Assembly (NCBI RefSeq): GCF_029894425.1
Contig: NZ_JARXYJ010000001.1
Coordinates: 4,402,001-4,466,000, forward strand
Direction: 5' to 3'
DNA: 64,000 nucleotides
Origin: Streptomyces sp. SAI-127
GTDB lineage: Bacteria; Actinomycetota; Actinomycetes; Streptomycetales; Streptomycetaceae
Part shown: positions 9,104-18,114 of the stretch, piece by piece
Numbering within the stretch: position 1 is the stretch's first letter
Layout: the number at the start of each line of letters is the position of its first letter
Program-made: the position numbers and the translations under genes
The notes under the pieces: generated by a model
Told to the model about the DNA's origin: nothing
Seen by the model: the letters and a program-made list of their open reading frames with translations, nothing else
Databases searched by the model: none

Positions 9104-9208
9104 GGGACCCCCGTAAGTCAGACATCTGGCGCGCCCCCGGATCGGCGACGCGTATGCATGACCTATGAGCCCGCTGTGAGGTTGCCCTCCCTCACCCGCA
9201 CAACGCGA

Positions 9209-9238
9209 ACGGGCCCGCCCCGAAAGGGGCGGGCCCGT
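9209..9238 (-). terminator. Terminator hairpin of the alpha operon (after rplQ)
   Basis: A perfect inverted repeat, ACGGGCCCGCCCC then GAAA then GGGGCGGGCCCGT, placed 47 bp after the rplQ stop. The GAAA-type tetraloop and 13-bp stem make it very stable; no T-tract follows. Confidence 0.75.
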
Positions 9239-9286
9239 CACAACGCGAGAACGTCACAACGCGAGAACGTCACAACGCGAGAGCGT
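9239..9286. repeat. Three tandem 16-bp repeats abutting the rplQ stop codon
   Basis: The unit CACAACGCGAGAACGT occurs at 9239-9254 and 9255-9270, with a third copy at 9271-9286 differing by one base. The third copy touches the rplQ stop codon. A fragment CACAACGCGAA is also present at 9199-9209 on the other side of the terminator. Confidence 0.9.
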
Positions 9287-9807
9287 CAGGCGTCCTTCGA
9301 CTCCTCGGCCGGAGCCTCGGTGGCGTCCTCGGCCTCGGCGGCCTTGGTCGTGTCGACCTTGGTCTCCTCGGCGGCCGGAGCGGCCTCGGCGTCCTTGGCG
9401 GCACGCTTGGTGGCGGCCTCGGCCTCACCCGTCGCAGCCTGCGCGACCGTCAGCGCCTCGACCAGCTCGATGACAGCCATGGGCGCGTTGTCGCCACGGC
9501 GGTTACCGATCTTGGTGATGCGGGTGTAGCCACCGGGACGGTTCTCGTAGCGCGGGCCGATCTCGGTGAAGAGCGTGTGGACGACGCTCTTGTCCGTGAT
9601 CACCTGAAGCACCTGACGGCGGTTGTGAAGGTCGCCCTTCTTGCCCTTGGTGATCAGCCGCTCGGCGTACGGACGCAGCTTGCGCGCCTTCGCCTCGGTG
9701 GTGGTGATACGGCCGTGCTCGAAGAGGCTCTTCGCGAGGTTCGCGAGGAGCAGCTTCTCGTGCGCGGCGCTGCCGCCCAGACGGGCACCCTTGGTGGGCT
9801 TCGGCAT
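9286..9807 (-). CDS. rplQ: 50S ribosomal protein L17 (bL17)
   Basis: 173 residues. The N-terminus [18 protein letters not shown] and the block [20 protein letters not shown] are standard L17. The conserved core ends near residue 125; the remainder is an Ala/Glu/Lys-rich tail characteristic of streptomycete L17 and presumably disordered. It is the last gene of the alpha operon, 188 bp after rpoA, and is followed by tandem repeats and a strong terminator. Confidence 0.97.
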   Translation of the reverse strand: MPKPTKGARLGGSAAHEKLLLANLAKSLFEHGRITTTEAKARKLRPYAERLITKGKKGDLHNRRQVLQVITDKSVVHTLFTEIGPRYENRPGGYTRITKIGNRRGDNAPMAVIELVEALTVAQAATGEAEAATKRAAKDAEAAPAAEETKVDTTKAAEAEDATEAPAEESKDA

Positions 9808-9886
9808 GGTGTCTCTCCTAGGTGTCTGCCCCGGCCGTATCAGGTACCGAGGTCAGTATCCGAGCGAGCGGGTTGCTCGTCGGAGA

Positions 9887-9969
9887 CCCGCGCCCCAAAG
9901 GGGCGCGGGGCGGTGTCGATATGCGGCTACCGCCGCGCGAGCGCGACCAGCCACAACGGCCCCGCAGCC
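9887..9969. repeat. Streptomycete-type dispersed palindromic repeat between rpoA and rplQ
   Basis: A perfect stem CCCGCGCCCC-AAA-GGGGCGCGGG at 9887-9909 is followed by a segment ending GCGACCAGCCAC..CGG (9943-9969). The last 27 bases recur with three mismatches at 59548-59574, so this is a dispersed element rather than a gene-specific structure. It fills much of the 188-bp gap inside the alpha operon and may also act as an attenuator. Confidence 0.65.
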
Positions 9970-9995
9970 AAGGACCGGCAGTCGGTCCCGAGCTC

Positions 9996-11018
9996 TTAGT
10001 ACTGCTCGGTCTCGACGAACCCGGCGTCTGCATCGTCGTCCGCGCCGAAGGCATCCGCGGCGGCGGTCGGGTCGAATCCGGGCGGGCTGTCCTTGAGGGC
10101 CAGGCCCATGCCGGCCAGCTTCGCCTTGACCTCGTCGATGGACTTCGCACCGAAGTTGCGGATGTCCAGAAGGTCGGCCTCGGAGCGGGCGACGAGCTCA
10201 CCCACGGAGTGGATGCCCTCACGCTTGAGGCAGTTGTACGACCGAACGGTGAGCTCGAGCTCCTCGATCGGCAGCGCCAGATCAGCGGCAAGGGCGGCGT
10301 CCGTGGGGGACGGGCCCATGTCGATGCCCTCGGCGTCGATGTTCAGCTCGCGGGCGAGACCGAACAGCTCGACCAGGGTCTTACCGGCGGAGGCCATGGC
10401 GTCACGGGGACGCATCGCCTGCTTGGTCTCGACGTCGACGATCAGCTTGTCGAAGTCGGTGCGCTGCTCGACACGGGTCGCCTCGACCTTGTACGTGACC
10501 TTCAGCACGGGGCTGTAGATGGAGTCGACCGGGATACGGCCGATCTCCTGGCCCACCTGCTTGTTCTGCACGGCGGAGACGTAACCGCGGCCACGCTCGA
10601 CCGTGAGCTCCATCTCCAGCTTGCCCTTGCCGTTGAGCGTGGCGAGGACGAGGTCGGGGTTGTGCACCTCGACACCGGCCGGGGGCGCGATGTCGGCGGC
10701 GGTGACCAGACCCGGGCCCTGCTTGCGCAGGTACATCACGACCGGCTCGTCGTGCTCCGAGGAGACGACCAGCTGCTTGATGTTGAGGATCAGGTCGGTG
10801 ACGTCCTCCTTGACGCCCGGCACGGTGGTGAACTCGTGCAGAACGCCGTCGATGCGGATGCTGGTGACAGCAGCGCCGGGGATCGACGAGAGGAGGGTGC
10901 GGCGGAGGGAGTTGCCGAGGGTGTAGCCGAAGCCCGGCTCCAGCGGCTCGATCACGAACCGGGAGCGGAATTCGTCGACGACCTCTTCGGTCAATGAGGG
11001 ACGCTGAGCGATCAGCAT
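9996..11018 (-). CDS. rpoA: RNA polymerase alpha subunit
   Basis: 340 residues, full length. The N-terminal domain shows [20 protein letters not shown] and the dimerisation region; the C-terminal domain (about 250-320) has the helix-hairpin-helix used for UP-element and activator contacts ([32 protein letters not shown]). It assembles the beta and beta' subunits encoded elsewhere in this window. In many bacteria rpsD lies between rpsK and rpoA; here a 143-bp gap with a hairpin takes its place. Confidence 0.98.
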   Translation of the reverse strand: MLIAQRPSLTEEVVDEFRSRFVIEPLEPGFGYTLGNSLRRTLLSSIPGAAVTSIRIDGVLHEFTTVPGVKEDVTDLILNIKQLVVSSEHDEPVVMYLRKQGPGLVTAADIAPPAGVEVHNPDLVLATLNGKGKLEMELTVERGRGYVSAVQNKQVGQEIGRIPVDSIYSPVLKVTYKVEATRVEQRTDFDKLIVDVETKQAMRPRDAMASAGKTLVELFGLARELNIDAEGIDMGPSPTDAALAADLALPIEELELTVRSYNCLKREGIHSVGELVARSEADLLDIRNFGAKSIDEVKAKLAGMGLALKDSPPGFDPTAAADAFGADDDADAGFVETEQY

Positions 11019-11106
11019 GTGTGGATCAGATCCTTCTTTCGTGGACGCCCGCTATTTGACGCCCGACGGACCGCACCCGGTGAAAAGTGCGGGTACTGCA
11101 AGGGTA

Positions 11107-11140
11107 CGGGCGGTACCGCCCCGAAGAGCCGTACCGCCCG
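11107..11140 (-). promoter_or_regulatory. Hairpin in the rpsK-rpoA gap
   Basis: A perfect 10-bp stem CGGGCGGTAC / GTACCGCCCG with a 14-base loop lies in the 143-bp rpsK-rpoA spacer, where rpsD is found in other actinobacteria. It may be a processing site or a partial terminator that adjusts rpoA expression. Confidence 0.5.
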
Positions 11141-11161
11141 CGACCTCAAGACAACCTGGCC

Positions 11162-11566
11162 TCAGACGCGGCGGCGCTTGGGCGGACGGCAGCCGTTGTG
11201 CGGAGTGGGCGTGACGTCCTGGATCGAGCCGACCTCGAGGCCGGTGGCCTGGAGGGAGCGGATCGCGGTCTCACGGCCGGAGCCGGGACCCTTGACGAAC
11301 ACGTCCACCTTGCGCATGCCGTGCTCCTGCGCGCGGCGGGCGGCCGACTCGGCGGCCATCTGCGCGGCGAAGGGGGTGGACTTGCGCGAGCCCTTGAAGC
11401 CGACGTGGCCGGCGGAGGCCCAGGAGATCACGTTGCCCGAGGGGTCCGTGATCGAGACGATCGTGTTGTTGAACGTGCTCTTGATGTGCGCGTGGCCGTG
11501 AGCGACGTTCTTCTTTTCCTTGCGGCGCACCTTCTTGGCAGCGCCCTGACGACCCTTGGGGGGCAT
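11162..11566 (-). CDS. rpsK: 30S ribosomal protein S11 (uS11)
   Basis: 134 residues, a normal length. The basic start [20 protein letters not shown] is followed by the conserved [15 protein letters not shown] and [18 protein letters not shown] blocks, and the C-terminus [15 protein letters not shown] is diagnostic. It forms the platform of the 30S subunit. It lies 69 bp after rpsM in the alpha operon. Confidence 0.98.
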   Translation of the reverse strand: MPPKGRQGAAKKVRRKEKKNVAHGHAHIKSTFNNTIVSITDPSGNVISWASAGHVGFKGSRKSTPFAAQMAAESAARRAQEHGMRKVDVFVKGPGSGRETAIRSLQATGLEVGSIQDVTPTPHNGCRPPKRRRV

Positions 11567-11635
11567 CTACTTCTCCTACGGGGAGGTGGTCGGTCCTACA
11601 GCGAAGACCGCTGATGAAGCGTTGTCCGCTGAGGA

Positions 11636-12016
11636 CTACTTCTTGCCCGGCTTCTTCTTGCCGGCGATGGCGCGACGCGGGCCCTTGCGGGTACGAGCGT
11701 TCGTGCTGGTGCGCTGACCACGGACGGGCAGACCACGGCGGTGCCGCAGACCCTGGTAGCAGCCGATCTCGACCTTGCGGCGGATGTCGGCCTGGATCTC
11801 GCGACGGAGGTCACCCTCGGTCTTGATGTTGTTGTCGACGTACTCACGAATCGCGACGAGCTGCTCCTCGGAGAGGTCGCGAACGCGGGTGTTCGGGTCG
11901 ATGCCGGTCTCGGCCAGCGTCAGCTGGGACAGAGTGCGGCCGATACCGAACACGTAGGTCAGGGCGACCTCCACGCGCTTTTCGCGCGGGATGTCAACAC
12001 CGGAAACGCGTGCCAT
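11636..12016 (-). CDS. rpsM: 30S ribosomal protein S13 (uS13)
   Basis: 126 residues. [20 protein letters not shown] and the tail [20 protein letters not shown] are the signature ends; the [11 protein letters not shown] motif contacts the 30S head and the subunit bridge. It opens the alpha operon after a 184-bp gap from rpmJ in which several short inverted repeats (for example CCCCGG / CCGGGG around 12090-12115) may form a leader. Confidence 0.98.
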   Translation of the reverse strand: MARVSGVDIPREKRVEVALTYVFGIGRTLSQLTLAETGIDPNTRVRDLSEEQLVAIREYVDNNIKTEGDLRREIQADIRRKVEIGCYQGLRHRRGLPVRGQRTSTNARTRKGPRRAIAGKKKPGKK

Positions 12017-12200
12017 TCAATGGCTCCTGGTGATCTTCGGAGGTCTTCCGCAGAACCGGCTCCCAGCCGCCGTACCAGGTACGAACTGGGTCCCCGGCCT
12101 CCGAACCGGGGGTGTCAGACGAAACACGTCTGGGCTCTGCGTATGAACTGTTCAACTTGCGTCGCGCGAAACTCTGCGAGAGCAGAGGGTCGGTCGTGCG

Positions 12201-12314
12201 TCAGCCCTGGCGCTGCTTGTGGCGCGGGTTCTCGCAAATGACCATGACCCGACCGTGACGGCGGATCACCCTGCACTTGTCGCAGATCTTCTTGACGCTC
12301 GGCTTGACCTTCAT
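12201..12314 (-). CDS. rpmJ: 50S ribosomal protein L36 (bL36), zinc-binding form
   Basis: A short gene of 37 codons from ATG 12314 to TGA 12201. The product starts [19 protein letters not shown] and ends [10 protein letters not shown]. Cys11, Cys14, Cys27 and His32 form the zinc ribbon, so this is the zinc-containing (C+) paralogue; streptomycetes usually keep a zinc-free copy elsewhere under Zur control. It lies 59 bp after infA and 184 bp before rpsM. Confidence 0.97.
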   Translation of the reverse strand: MKVKPSVKKICDKCRVIRRHGRVMVICENPRHKQRQG

Positions 12315-12373
12315 GGGATTGAGGTTCTCCGGGTCAGTGCCACCACCCCGCCGCAGCGGGATGCGGGCAAGAT

Positions 12374-12595
12374 CTACTTGTACCGGTAGACGATCCGGCC
12401 ACGCGTCAGGTCGTACGGAGACAGCTCCACCACGACCCGGTCGTCAGGGAGGATACGGATGTAGTGCATACGCATCTTTCCGCTGATGTGAGCCAGGACC
12501 TGGTGGCCGTTCTGGAGCTCGACCTTGAACATGGCGTTCGGAAGAGACTCGACGACAGTGCCCTCGATCTCGATGGCACCTTGCTTCTTGGCCAC
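12374..12595 (-). CDS. infA: Translation initiation factor IF-1
   Basis: 73 residues from the GTG at 12595; the reading frame is open further upstream, but the conserved start (M/V)[11 protein letters not shown] fixes the N-terminus, and GAAGGGC upstream can serve as ribosome-binding site. The OB-fold motifs ALPNAMF-like [14 protein letters not shown] and the C-terminal [15 protein letters not shown] are complete. IF-1 binds the 30S A site and stimulates IF-2 and IF-3. It lies 154 bp after map, so it may have its own promoter. Confidence 0.96.
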   Translation of the reverse strand: MAKKQGAIEIEGTVVESLPNAMFKVELQNGHQVLAHISGKMRMHYIRILPDDRVVVELSPYDLTRGRIVYRYK

Positions 12596-12749
12596 GCTTC
12601 GCCCTTCGAATCGACTACCTTGATCGACTCCCCTGCCTTTCCCCTGAGGGGCGCATGCGGACATGCGGGTGCACGAGAGCCGACGAGTCAGTCTACGTCA
12701 GGGCACTCCGAAAGACGAATCGAGGAAGGATGCCCGGGAACGTAGATCA

Positions 12750-13586
12750 TTAAGCGAGCGGGTCGGGAGCGGCCGTGACCCCGTGCTCCGCCAGCTTCGC
12801 CCGGCCCCCGTCGGGAGCCGTGAGAACCAGCGGCCCCTCGTCCGTCAGGGCCACCGAGTGCTCCCAGTGGGAGGACCACGTGCCGTCCGTCGTGATGACC
12901 GTCCAGTCGTCCGACAGGACCTCCGTCTTCGGCGTGCCCAGGGACACCATCGGCTCGATCGCCAGGCAGAACCCGGTGACCAGCTTCGGCCCCTTCCCCC
13001 GGCGCCGGTCGACGTAGTTCAGCAGGTGCGGGTCCATGTGCATCTCGGTGCCGATGCCGTGACCGCCGTAGTCCTCGATGATCCCGTAGCGGCCGCCGCC
13101 CGGCTTCGGCTGGCGGCGGATGTACGTCTCGATGGCCCGGGAGACGTCGACGAGCCGGTTGCCCTGCTTCATCGCGGCGATACCGGCCCACATGGACTCC
13201 TCGGTCACCCGCGAGAGCTCGAGGAGCTCCGGGGCATGGCCCGAGCCCACGAAGGCCGTGAAGGCCGCGTCGCCGTGCCAGCCGTCGATGATCGCGCCGC
13301 AGTCGATGGAGATGATGTCGCCGTCCTTGAGGACGACCTCGTCGGACGGGATGCCGTGGACGACGACCTCGTTCACGGAGGTGCAGATCGTCGCCGGGAA
13401 ACCGCCGTACCCCAGGAAGTTCGGCTTCGCGTCGTGCTCCGCGAGCACCTTGCGCGCGACCTGGTCGAGATCCCTGGTCGTGGCCCCGGGCACCGCGGCC
13501 TCTCGGGTCGCCGCGTGGATGGCGGCGACGACCAGTCCCGCCTCGCGCATCTTGGCGATCTGCTCGGGGGTCTTGATCTGCACCAT
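12750..13586 (-). CDS. map: Type I methionine aminopeptidase
   Basis: 278 residues. It removes the N-terminal Met from nascent proteins with two active-site metals. Visible ligand motifs are SIDCGAIIDGWHGDAAFT (two Asp), YGGHGIGTEMHMDPH (His) and CLAIEPMV plus a late Glu in GTWSSHWEHSVALT. The starts ATG 13586 and the adjacent GTG are both possible. It follows adk, but a 127-bp gap with a 9-bp hairpin separates them. Confidence 0.96.
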   Translation of the reverse strand: MVQIKTPEQIAKMREAGLVVAAIHAATREAAVPGATTRDLDQVARKVLAEHDAKPNFLGYGGFPATICTSVNEVVVHGIPSDEVVLKDGDIISIDCGAIIDGWHGDAAFTAFVGSGHAPELLELSRVTEESMWAGIAAMKQGNRLVDVSRAIETYIRRQPKPGGGRYGIIEDYGGHGIGTEMHMDPHLLNYVDRRRGKGPKLVTGFCLAIEPMVSLGTPKTEVLSDDWTVITTDGTWSSHWEHSVALTDEGPLVLTAPDGGRAKLAEHGVTAAPDPLA

Positions 13587-13661
13587 GCGGCGGGGGCCTT
13601 TCTGAAACCGGGGAAACTGGCAGGGGAATGGGCGCCCTCAACGATACGTGCACCCACACAG

Positions 13662-13695
13662 CAGCCGCGGCCCCCTCGGAAGGGAACCGCGGCTG
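13662..13695 (-). terminator. Hairpin between adk and map
   Basis: A 9-bp stem CAGCCGCGG / CCGCGGCTG with a 16-base loop begins 19 bp downstream of the adk stop. It may partly end the spc-secY-adk transcript before map. Confidence 0.5.
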
Positions 13696-13713
13696 TCGTA
13701 CTCGGAAAAACCG

Positions 13714-14376
13714 CTATGCGGCGTCGCCCTCGTGCTGGAGCGCCTCCATGGCGCGGCCGGTGACGTCCTCCACCTTGCCGAGCGCCGAGATCGTGACCAC
13801 CAGGCCCTGGGCCTTGTAGTAGTCGATGATCGGCTCGGTCTGGGTGTGGTAGACCTCCAGGCGCTTGCGGACCGTCTCCTCGGAGTCGTCGTCGCGCTGG
13901 TACAGCTCGCCGCCGCAGACGTCACAGACGCCGTCCTGCTTCGGCGCCTTGTACGAGACGTGGAAGACGTGCGCCGAGTCGTTGCGGCAGATGCGGCGGC
14001 CGGCGATGCGCTTGACGACCTCCTCCTCGGGTACCTCGAGGTCCAGCACCGCGTCCAGCTTCATGCCCTCGTGCTGCAGCATCTCGTCGAGCGACTCGGC
14101 CTGCGAGACGTTCCGCGGGAAGCCGTCCAGCAGGAAGCCGTTCTCGGCGTCGGGCTGCTCCATGCGGTCCTTGGCCATCCCGATGGTGACCTCGTCCGGA
14201 ACCAGGTTGCCCGCGTCCATGTAGGACTTCGCGAGTTTGCCGAGGTCCGTCTGCCGGCTGATGTTGGCGCGGAACAGGTCGCCCGTGGAGATGTGCGGGA
14301 TCGACAGGTTCTGGGCGAGGAACGCGGCCTGCGTTCCCTTACCGGCGCCCGGCGGCCCGACGAGGACGATACGCAT
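13714..14376 (-). CDS. adk: Adenylate kinase
   Basis: 220 residues, long (LID-containing) form, converting ATP plus AMP to two ADP. The P-loop is GPPGAGKGTQ near the N-terminus, and the NMP-binding segment includes HISTGDLFRA. The LID shows RRICR, then CDVCGGELYQRDDD; one of the usual four zinc cysteines is replaced (the first pair reads CRNDSAH), so metal binding may be modified. The ATG overlaps the secY stop as TGATG, indicating translational coupling. Confidence 0.97.
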   Translation of the reverse strand: MRIVLVGPPGAGKGTQAAFLAQNLSIPHISTGDLFRANISRQTDLGKLAKSYMDAGNLVPDEVTIGMAKDRMEQPDAENGFLLDGFPRNVSQAESLDEMLQHEGMKLDAVLDLEVPEEEVVKRIAGRRICRNDSAHVFHVSYKAPKQDGVCDVCGGELYQRDDDSEETVRKRLEVYHTQTEPIIDYYKAQGLVVTISALGKVEDVTGRAMEALQHEGDAA

Positions 14377-15689
14377 CAGCGGAGGAACCCTTCGTAATTG
14401 CGCTGCTGGAGCTGGCTCTCGATCTGCTTCACCGTCTCGAGACCCACACCCACGATGATCAGGATGCTTGTCCCACCGAACGGGAAGTTCTGGCTTGCCC
14501 CGAAGCCAACCAACGCCATCGTCGGTACGAGTGCGATCAGACCCAAGTACAGCGAACCCGGCCAGGTGATCCGGTTGAGTACGTACGACAGGTACTCAGC
14601 GGTCGGTCGGCCAGCCCGGATGCCCGGGATGAAGCCACCATACTTCTTCATGTTGTCGGCGACTTCCTCGGGGTTGAAGGAGATCGCCACGTAGAAGAAC
14701 GCGAAGAAAACGATCAGCAGGAAGTACATGCTGATGTAAATGGGGTGGTCACCCTTGACGAGGTTGGCCTCGATCCAGGTCTTCCATCCCGAGGTCCCGC
14801 TGGAGAACTGCGCGACCAGTGCCGGGATGTAGAGCAGCGACGACGCGAAGATGACAGGGATCACACCGGCCTGGTTGACCTTCAGCGGGATGTACGTCGA
14901 CGTACCACCGTAGGAACGACGGCCGATCATGCGCTTCGCGTACTGCACCGGAATGCGGCGCTGGGCCTGCTCGACGAAGACCACCAGGCCGACCATGACC
15001 AGGCCGACCGCGATGACGGTGCCGAACTCGATCCAGCCGTCGGCCAGGGTGCCCTGCTTCTTGATGGCCCACAGGGCGGACGGGAAGGTGGCGGCGATCG
15101 AGATGAACATCAGGATCGACATGCCGTTGCCGATACCGCGGTCGGTGATGAGCTCACCGAGCCACATGACGACGGCCGTACCGGCGGTCATCGTGATGAC
15201 CATGACGATCGTGGTGAAGATCGCCCGGTCCGGGACGATGCTCGACGCGACGGTGCAGCCGGAGAAGAGAGCGCCGCTGCGGGCGGTGGCCACCAGGCCC
15301 GTGCCCTGCAGGATGGCGAGCGCCACCGTGAGATAACGGGTGTACTGCGTGATCTTCGCCGTACCGGCCTGGCCCTCCTTCTTGAGGGCTTCCAGGCGTG
15401 GGATCACCACGGTCAGCAGCTGCAGAATGATGCTCGCCGTGATGTACGGCATGATGCCGAGCGCGAAGATCGTGATCTGCAGCAGCGCGCCACCGCTGAA
15501 CATGTTGACCAGACCGAAGAGTCCCTGGTTGCCGGACGCCTGGTCCACACACTCCTGGACGGACTTGTAGTCCACGCCAGGGATCGGGATGTGGGTACCC
15601 ACGCGGTACACCACGATGATGGCGAGCGTGAAGAGCAGCTTCTTGCGCAGGTCGGGCGTCCTGAACGCCCGGGCGAACGCGGTGAGCAC
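14376..15689 (-). CDS. secY: Protein translocase subunit SecY
   Basis: 437 residues from GTG 15689, preceded by AGGAGG at good spacing. Ten transmembrane segments are evident; the conserved block VGTHIPIPGVD follows TM1 and the GGTSILIIVGVGLETVKQIE region near the end is standard. SecY is the channel of the Sec translocon, with SecE encoded at 47.1 kb in this window. It closes the spc operon 187 bp after rplO, with a strong hairpin in the gap, and overlaps adk by one base. Confidence 0.98.
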   Translation of the reverse strand: MLTAFARAFRTPDLRKKLLFTLAIIVVYRVGTHIPIPGVDYKSVQECVDQASGNQGLFGLVNMFSGGALLQITIFALGIMPYITASIILQLLTVVIPRLEALKKEGQAGTAKITQYTRYLTVALAILQGTGLVATARSGALFSGCTVASSIVPDRAIFTTIVMVITMTAGTAVVMWLGELITDRGIGNGMSILMFISIAATFPSALWAIKKQGTLADGWIEFGTVIAVGLVMVGLVVFVEQAQRRIPVQYAKRMIGRRSYGGTSTYIPLKVNQAGVIPVIFASSLLYIPALVAQFSSGTSGWKTWIEANLVKGDHPIYISMYFLLIVFFAFFYVAISFNPEEVADNMKKYGGFIPGIRAGRPTAEYLSYVLNRITWPGSLYLGLIALVPTMALVGFGASQNFPFGGTSILIIVGVGLETVKQIESQLQQRNYEGFLR

Positions 15690-15809
15690 GGTGCCTCCTG
15701 CGACCCCCGCGCTACTGCGTCAAGGGTGACGGTCTTGAGGTTCGACGAATATGTGGGAAAGCAGTGCAGGCCACCTTACCGGCGACAAGGCCTGCGGTGG
15801 AACGACCAA

Positions 15810-15840
15810 CCGGGGATACCCCGTTGTGAGGTATCCCCGG
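15810..15840 (-). terminator. Attenuator-like hairpin between rplO and secY
   Basis: A perfect 11-bp stem CCGGGGATACC / GGTATCCCCGG with a 9-base loop lies 37 bp after the rplO stop. Together with the 187-bp gap it suggests reduced read-through from the ribosomal genes into secY, or a separate secY promoter downstream of it. Confidence 0.6.
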
Positions 15841-15876
15841 TCGGGACTGCTTACGTCATCGAGACGCCTGCGGATC

Positions 15877-16332
15877 TCAGACGAGCTCGGTGACCGTGCC
15901 GCCGGCGGCGGTGATCTTCTCCTTGGCGGAGCCGGAGACGGCGTCGACCGTCACCTGCAGCGCCACGGAGATCTCGCCCTGGCCGAGGACCTTGACGAGG
16001 CTGTTCTTGCGAACGGCACCCTTGGCCACGAGGTCCTCGACGGTGACCTCGCCACCCTCGGGGTACAGCGCGCCCAGCTTGTCGAGGTTCACGACCTGGA
16101 ACTCGGTCTTGAACGGGTTCTTGAAGCCCTTCAGCTTCGGAAGACGCATGTGGAGGGGCATCTGGCCACCCTCGAAGCGCTCCGGAACCTGGTAACGGGC
16201 CTTCGTACCCTTGGTACCACGACCGGCCGTCTTACCCTTCGACGCCTCACCACGACCCACACGGGTCTTGGCGGTCTTGGCGCCCGGGGCGGGACGGAGG
16301 TTGTGGATCTTGAGCGGGTTGTTCTCCGCCAT
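15877..16332 (-). CDS. rplO: 50S ribosomal protein L15 (uL15)
   Basis: 151 residues. The Gly/Arg/Lys-rich N-terminus ([20 protein letters not shown], then [10 protein letters not shown]) is the extension that penetrates 23S rRNA; the folded C-terminal domain includes [12 protein letters not shown] and the Ala/Gly end. It starts 2 bp after the rpmD stop. The tail AGGTVTELV is the usual family end. Confidence 0.98.
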   Translation of the reverse strand: MAENNPLKIHNLRPAPGAKTAKTRVGRGEASKGKTAGRGTKGTKARYQVPERFEGGQMPLHMRLPKLKGFKNPFKTEFQVVNLDKLGALYPEGGEVTVEDLVAKGAVRKNSLVKVLGQGEISVALQVTVDAVSGSAKEKITAAGGTVTELV

Positions 16333-16334
16333 GA

Positions 16335-16517
16335 TCAGTCGACCTCCTCGACCGTCACGAGGTGGCGGACGGTGTGCACCATGCCGCGGAACTCGGGACG
16401 ATCCTCCTTGACGACCTGCGTGTTGATGCCCTTGAGACCAAGGGAGCGCAGGGTGTCACGGTGGTTCTGCTTGCTGCCGATGTACGACTTCGTCTGCGTG
16501 ATCTTGAGCTGTGCCAT
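16335..16517 (-). CDS. rpmD: 50S ribosomal protein L30 (uL30)
   Basis: 60 residues from ATG 16517. [20 protein letters not shown] and [12 protein letters not shown] match L30. The start overlaps the rpsE TAA by one base (TAATG), so its translation is coupled to S5. Longer in-frame ORFs upstream lie entirely within rpsE and are not real. Confidence 0.97.
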   Translation of the reverse strand: MAQLKITQTKSYIGSKQNHRDTLRSLGLKGINTQVVKEDRPEFRGMVHTVRHLVTVEEVD

Positions 16518-17125
16518 TACGCAGCACCAGCCCCGGCACGCGCACGCAGCAGAGCCGCGGGAGCGACGTCCTCGAGCGGCAGACCACGGCGGGCCGCGAT
16601 CTCCTCGGGACGCTGCAGGCCCTTCAGGGCCTCCACGGTCGCGTGCACGATGTTGATCGCGTTCGACGAGCCGAGCGACTTCGACAGGATGTCGTGAACG
16701 CCGGCGCACTCGAGCACGGCACGCACCGGGCCACCGGCGATAACGCCGGTACCGGGGGACGCCGGCTTGAGCAGGACGACGCCCGCCGCCTTCTCACCCG
16801 TGATCGGGTGCGGGATGGTGCCCTGGATACGGGGGACCTTGAAGAAGTGCTTCTTGGCCTCCTCAACACCCTTGGCGATGGCGGCCGGCACCTCCTTGGC
16901 CTTGCCGTAACCGACACCCACGGTGCCGTCACCGTCGCCCACTACGACGAGCGCAGTGAAGCTGAAGCGACGACCACCCTTCACAACCTTGGCGACGCGG
17001 TTGATCGCGACAACGCGCTCAACGTACGCGGTCTTCTCGGCGGCAGCAGCGCCGCCGTCACGGCCCTTCCGGTCCCGCCGCTCGCCGCCACCGGCACCGC
17101 TTCCACGGCGCTGGGGTCCAGCCAT
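16517..17125 (-). CDS. rpsE: 30S ribosomal protein S5 (uS5)
   Basis: 202 residues. A Gly/Arg-rich N-terminal extension (residues 1-30) precedes the double-stranded RNA-binding domain ([19 protein letters not shown]) and the second domain with [13 protein letters not shown] and [15 protein letters not shown]. The Arg/Gly segments are those where ribosomal ambiguity mutations occur in other bacteria; they look wild type. It is 38 bp after rplR. Confidence 0.98.
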   Translation of the reverse strand: MAGPQRRGSGAGGGERRDRKGRDGGAAAAEKTAYVERVVAINRVAKVVKGGRRFSFTALVVVGDGDGTVGVGYGKAKEVPAAIAKGVEEAKKHFFKVPRIQGTIPHPITGEKAAGVVLLKPASPGTGVIAGGPVRAVLECAGVHDILSKSLGSSNAINIVHATVEALKGLQRPEEIAARRGLPLEDVAPAALLRARAGAGAA

Positions 17126-17163
17126 TGGATTACCTCTCTCTTTCCGCTAGCTACGGAAGCGGC

Positions 17164-17547
17164 TCAGAACTTGAGCCCGGCTTCGCGGGCGGCGTCCGCC
17201 AGGGCGGCGATGCGCCCGGCGTACTGGTTGCCACCACGGTCGAATACGACAGCCTCGACACCGGCGGCCTTGGCGCGCTCGGCAACCAGGGCGCCGACCG
17301 ACTTGGCCTGCGCGGACTTGTCGCCCTCGTTGCCGCGGATCGTGGTGTCCAGGGTCGACGCCGACGCCAGGGTGTGACCCTTGATGTCGTCGATGACCTG
17401 GGCCACGATGTGGCGGTTGGAGCGCGTCACGACCAGGCGCGGACGCTCAGCCGTACCCGAGATGTGCTTACGGATCCGGATGTGGCGACGCTTGATCGCG
17501 GCACGCTTGTAAGCGTCGCCCTTGAGGATCTTCTGTCCGTATGCCAT
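17164..17547 (-). CDS. rplR: 50S ribosomal protein L18 (uL18)
   Basis: 127 residues. The basic start [20 protein letters not shown] and the 5S rRNA-binding core with [18 protein letters not shown] and [20 protein letters not shown] are diagnostic; with L5 it anchors 5S rRNA in the 50S subunit. It starts 3 bp after the rplF stop. Confidence 0.98.
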   Translation of the reverse strand: MAYGQKILKGDAYKRAAIKRRHIRIRKHISGTAERPRLVVTRSNRHIVAQVIDDIKGHTLASASTLDTTIRGNEGDKSAQAKSVGALVAERAKAAGVEAVVFDRGGNQYAGRIAALADAAREAGLKF

Positions 17548-17550
17548 GGC

Positions 17551-18090
17551 TTACTTACCCGCCTTTCCGACCTTGCGGCGGATGACTTCGCCCTCGTACT
17601 TGACGCCCTTGGCCTTGTACGGGTCGGGCTTGCGCAGCTTGCGGATGTTGGCCGCAACCTCGCCGACCTTCTGCTTGTCGATGCCCTCGACCGAGAACCG
17701 GGTGGGGGCCTCCACCTTGAAGGTGATGCCCTCGGGGGCCTCGACGGTGATCGGGTGGCTGTAGCCGAGAGCGAACTCGAGGTTCGAACCCTTGGCCGTC
17801 ACGCGGTAACCGACACCGCTGATCTCGAGCTTCTTCACGTAACCCTGGGTCACGCCGGTGATCATGTTCGCCACCAGCGTGCGGGACAGGCCGTGCAGGG
17901 CCTTGTTCTGACGCTCGTCGTTGGGGCGGGTGACGTTGAGTACGCCGTCCTCACCCTTGGCGATGTCGATCGGCGCAGCGACGGTGTGGCTCAAGGCACC
18001 CTTGGGGCCCTTGACCGAGACCGTACGGCCGTCGATGGTGACGTCCACGCCGGCGGGAACCGTGATGGGGAGCTTGCCAATACGCGACAT
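17551..18090 (-). CDS. rplF: 50S ribosomal protein L6 (uL6)
   Basis: 179 residues with two repeated domains. [20 protein letters not shown] begins the first; the second ends in [18 protein letters not shown] [18 protein letters not shown] and RRKVGKAGK, the rRNA-binding tail. It lies near the factor-binding site. Spacing to rpsH is 24 bp and to rplR 3 bp. Confidence 0.98.
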   Translation of the reverse strand: MSRIGKLPITVPAGVDVTIDGRTVSVKGPKGALSHTVAAPIDIAKGEDGVLNVTRPNDERQNKALHGLSRTLVANMITGVTQGYVKKLEISGVGYRVTAKGSNLEFALGYSHPITVEAPEGITFKVEAPTRFSVEGIDKQKVGEVAANIRKLRKPDPYKAKGVKYEGEVIRRKVGKAGK

Positions 18091-18114
18091 AGCTGTTTCC
18101 TCCGTTCCCTTCCG

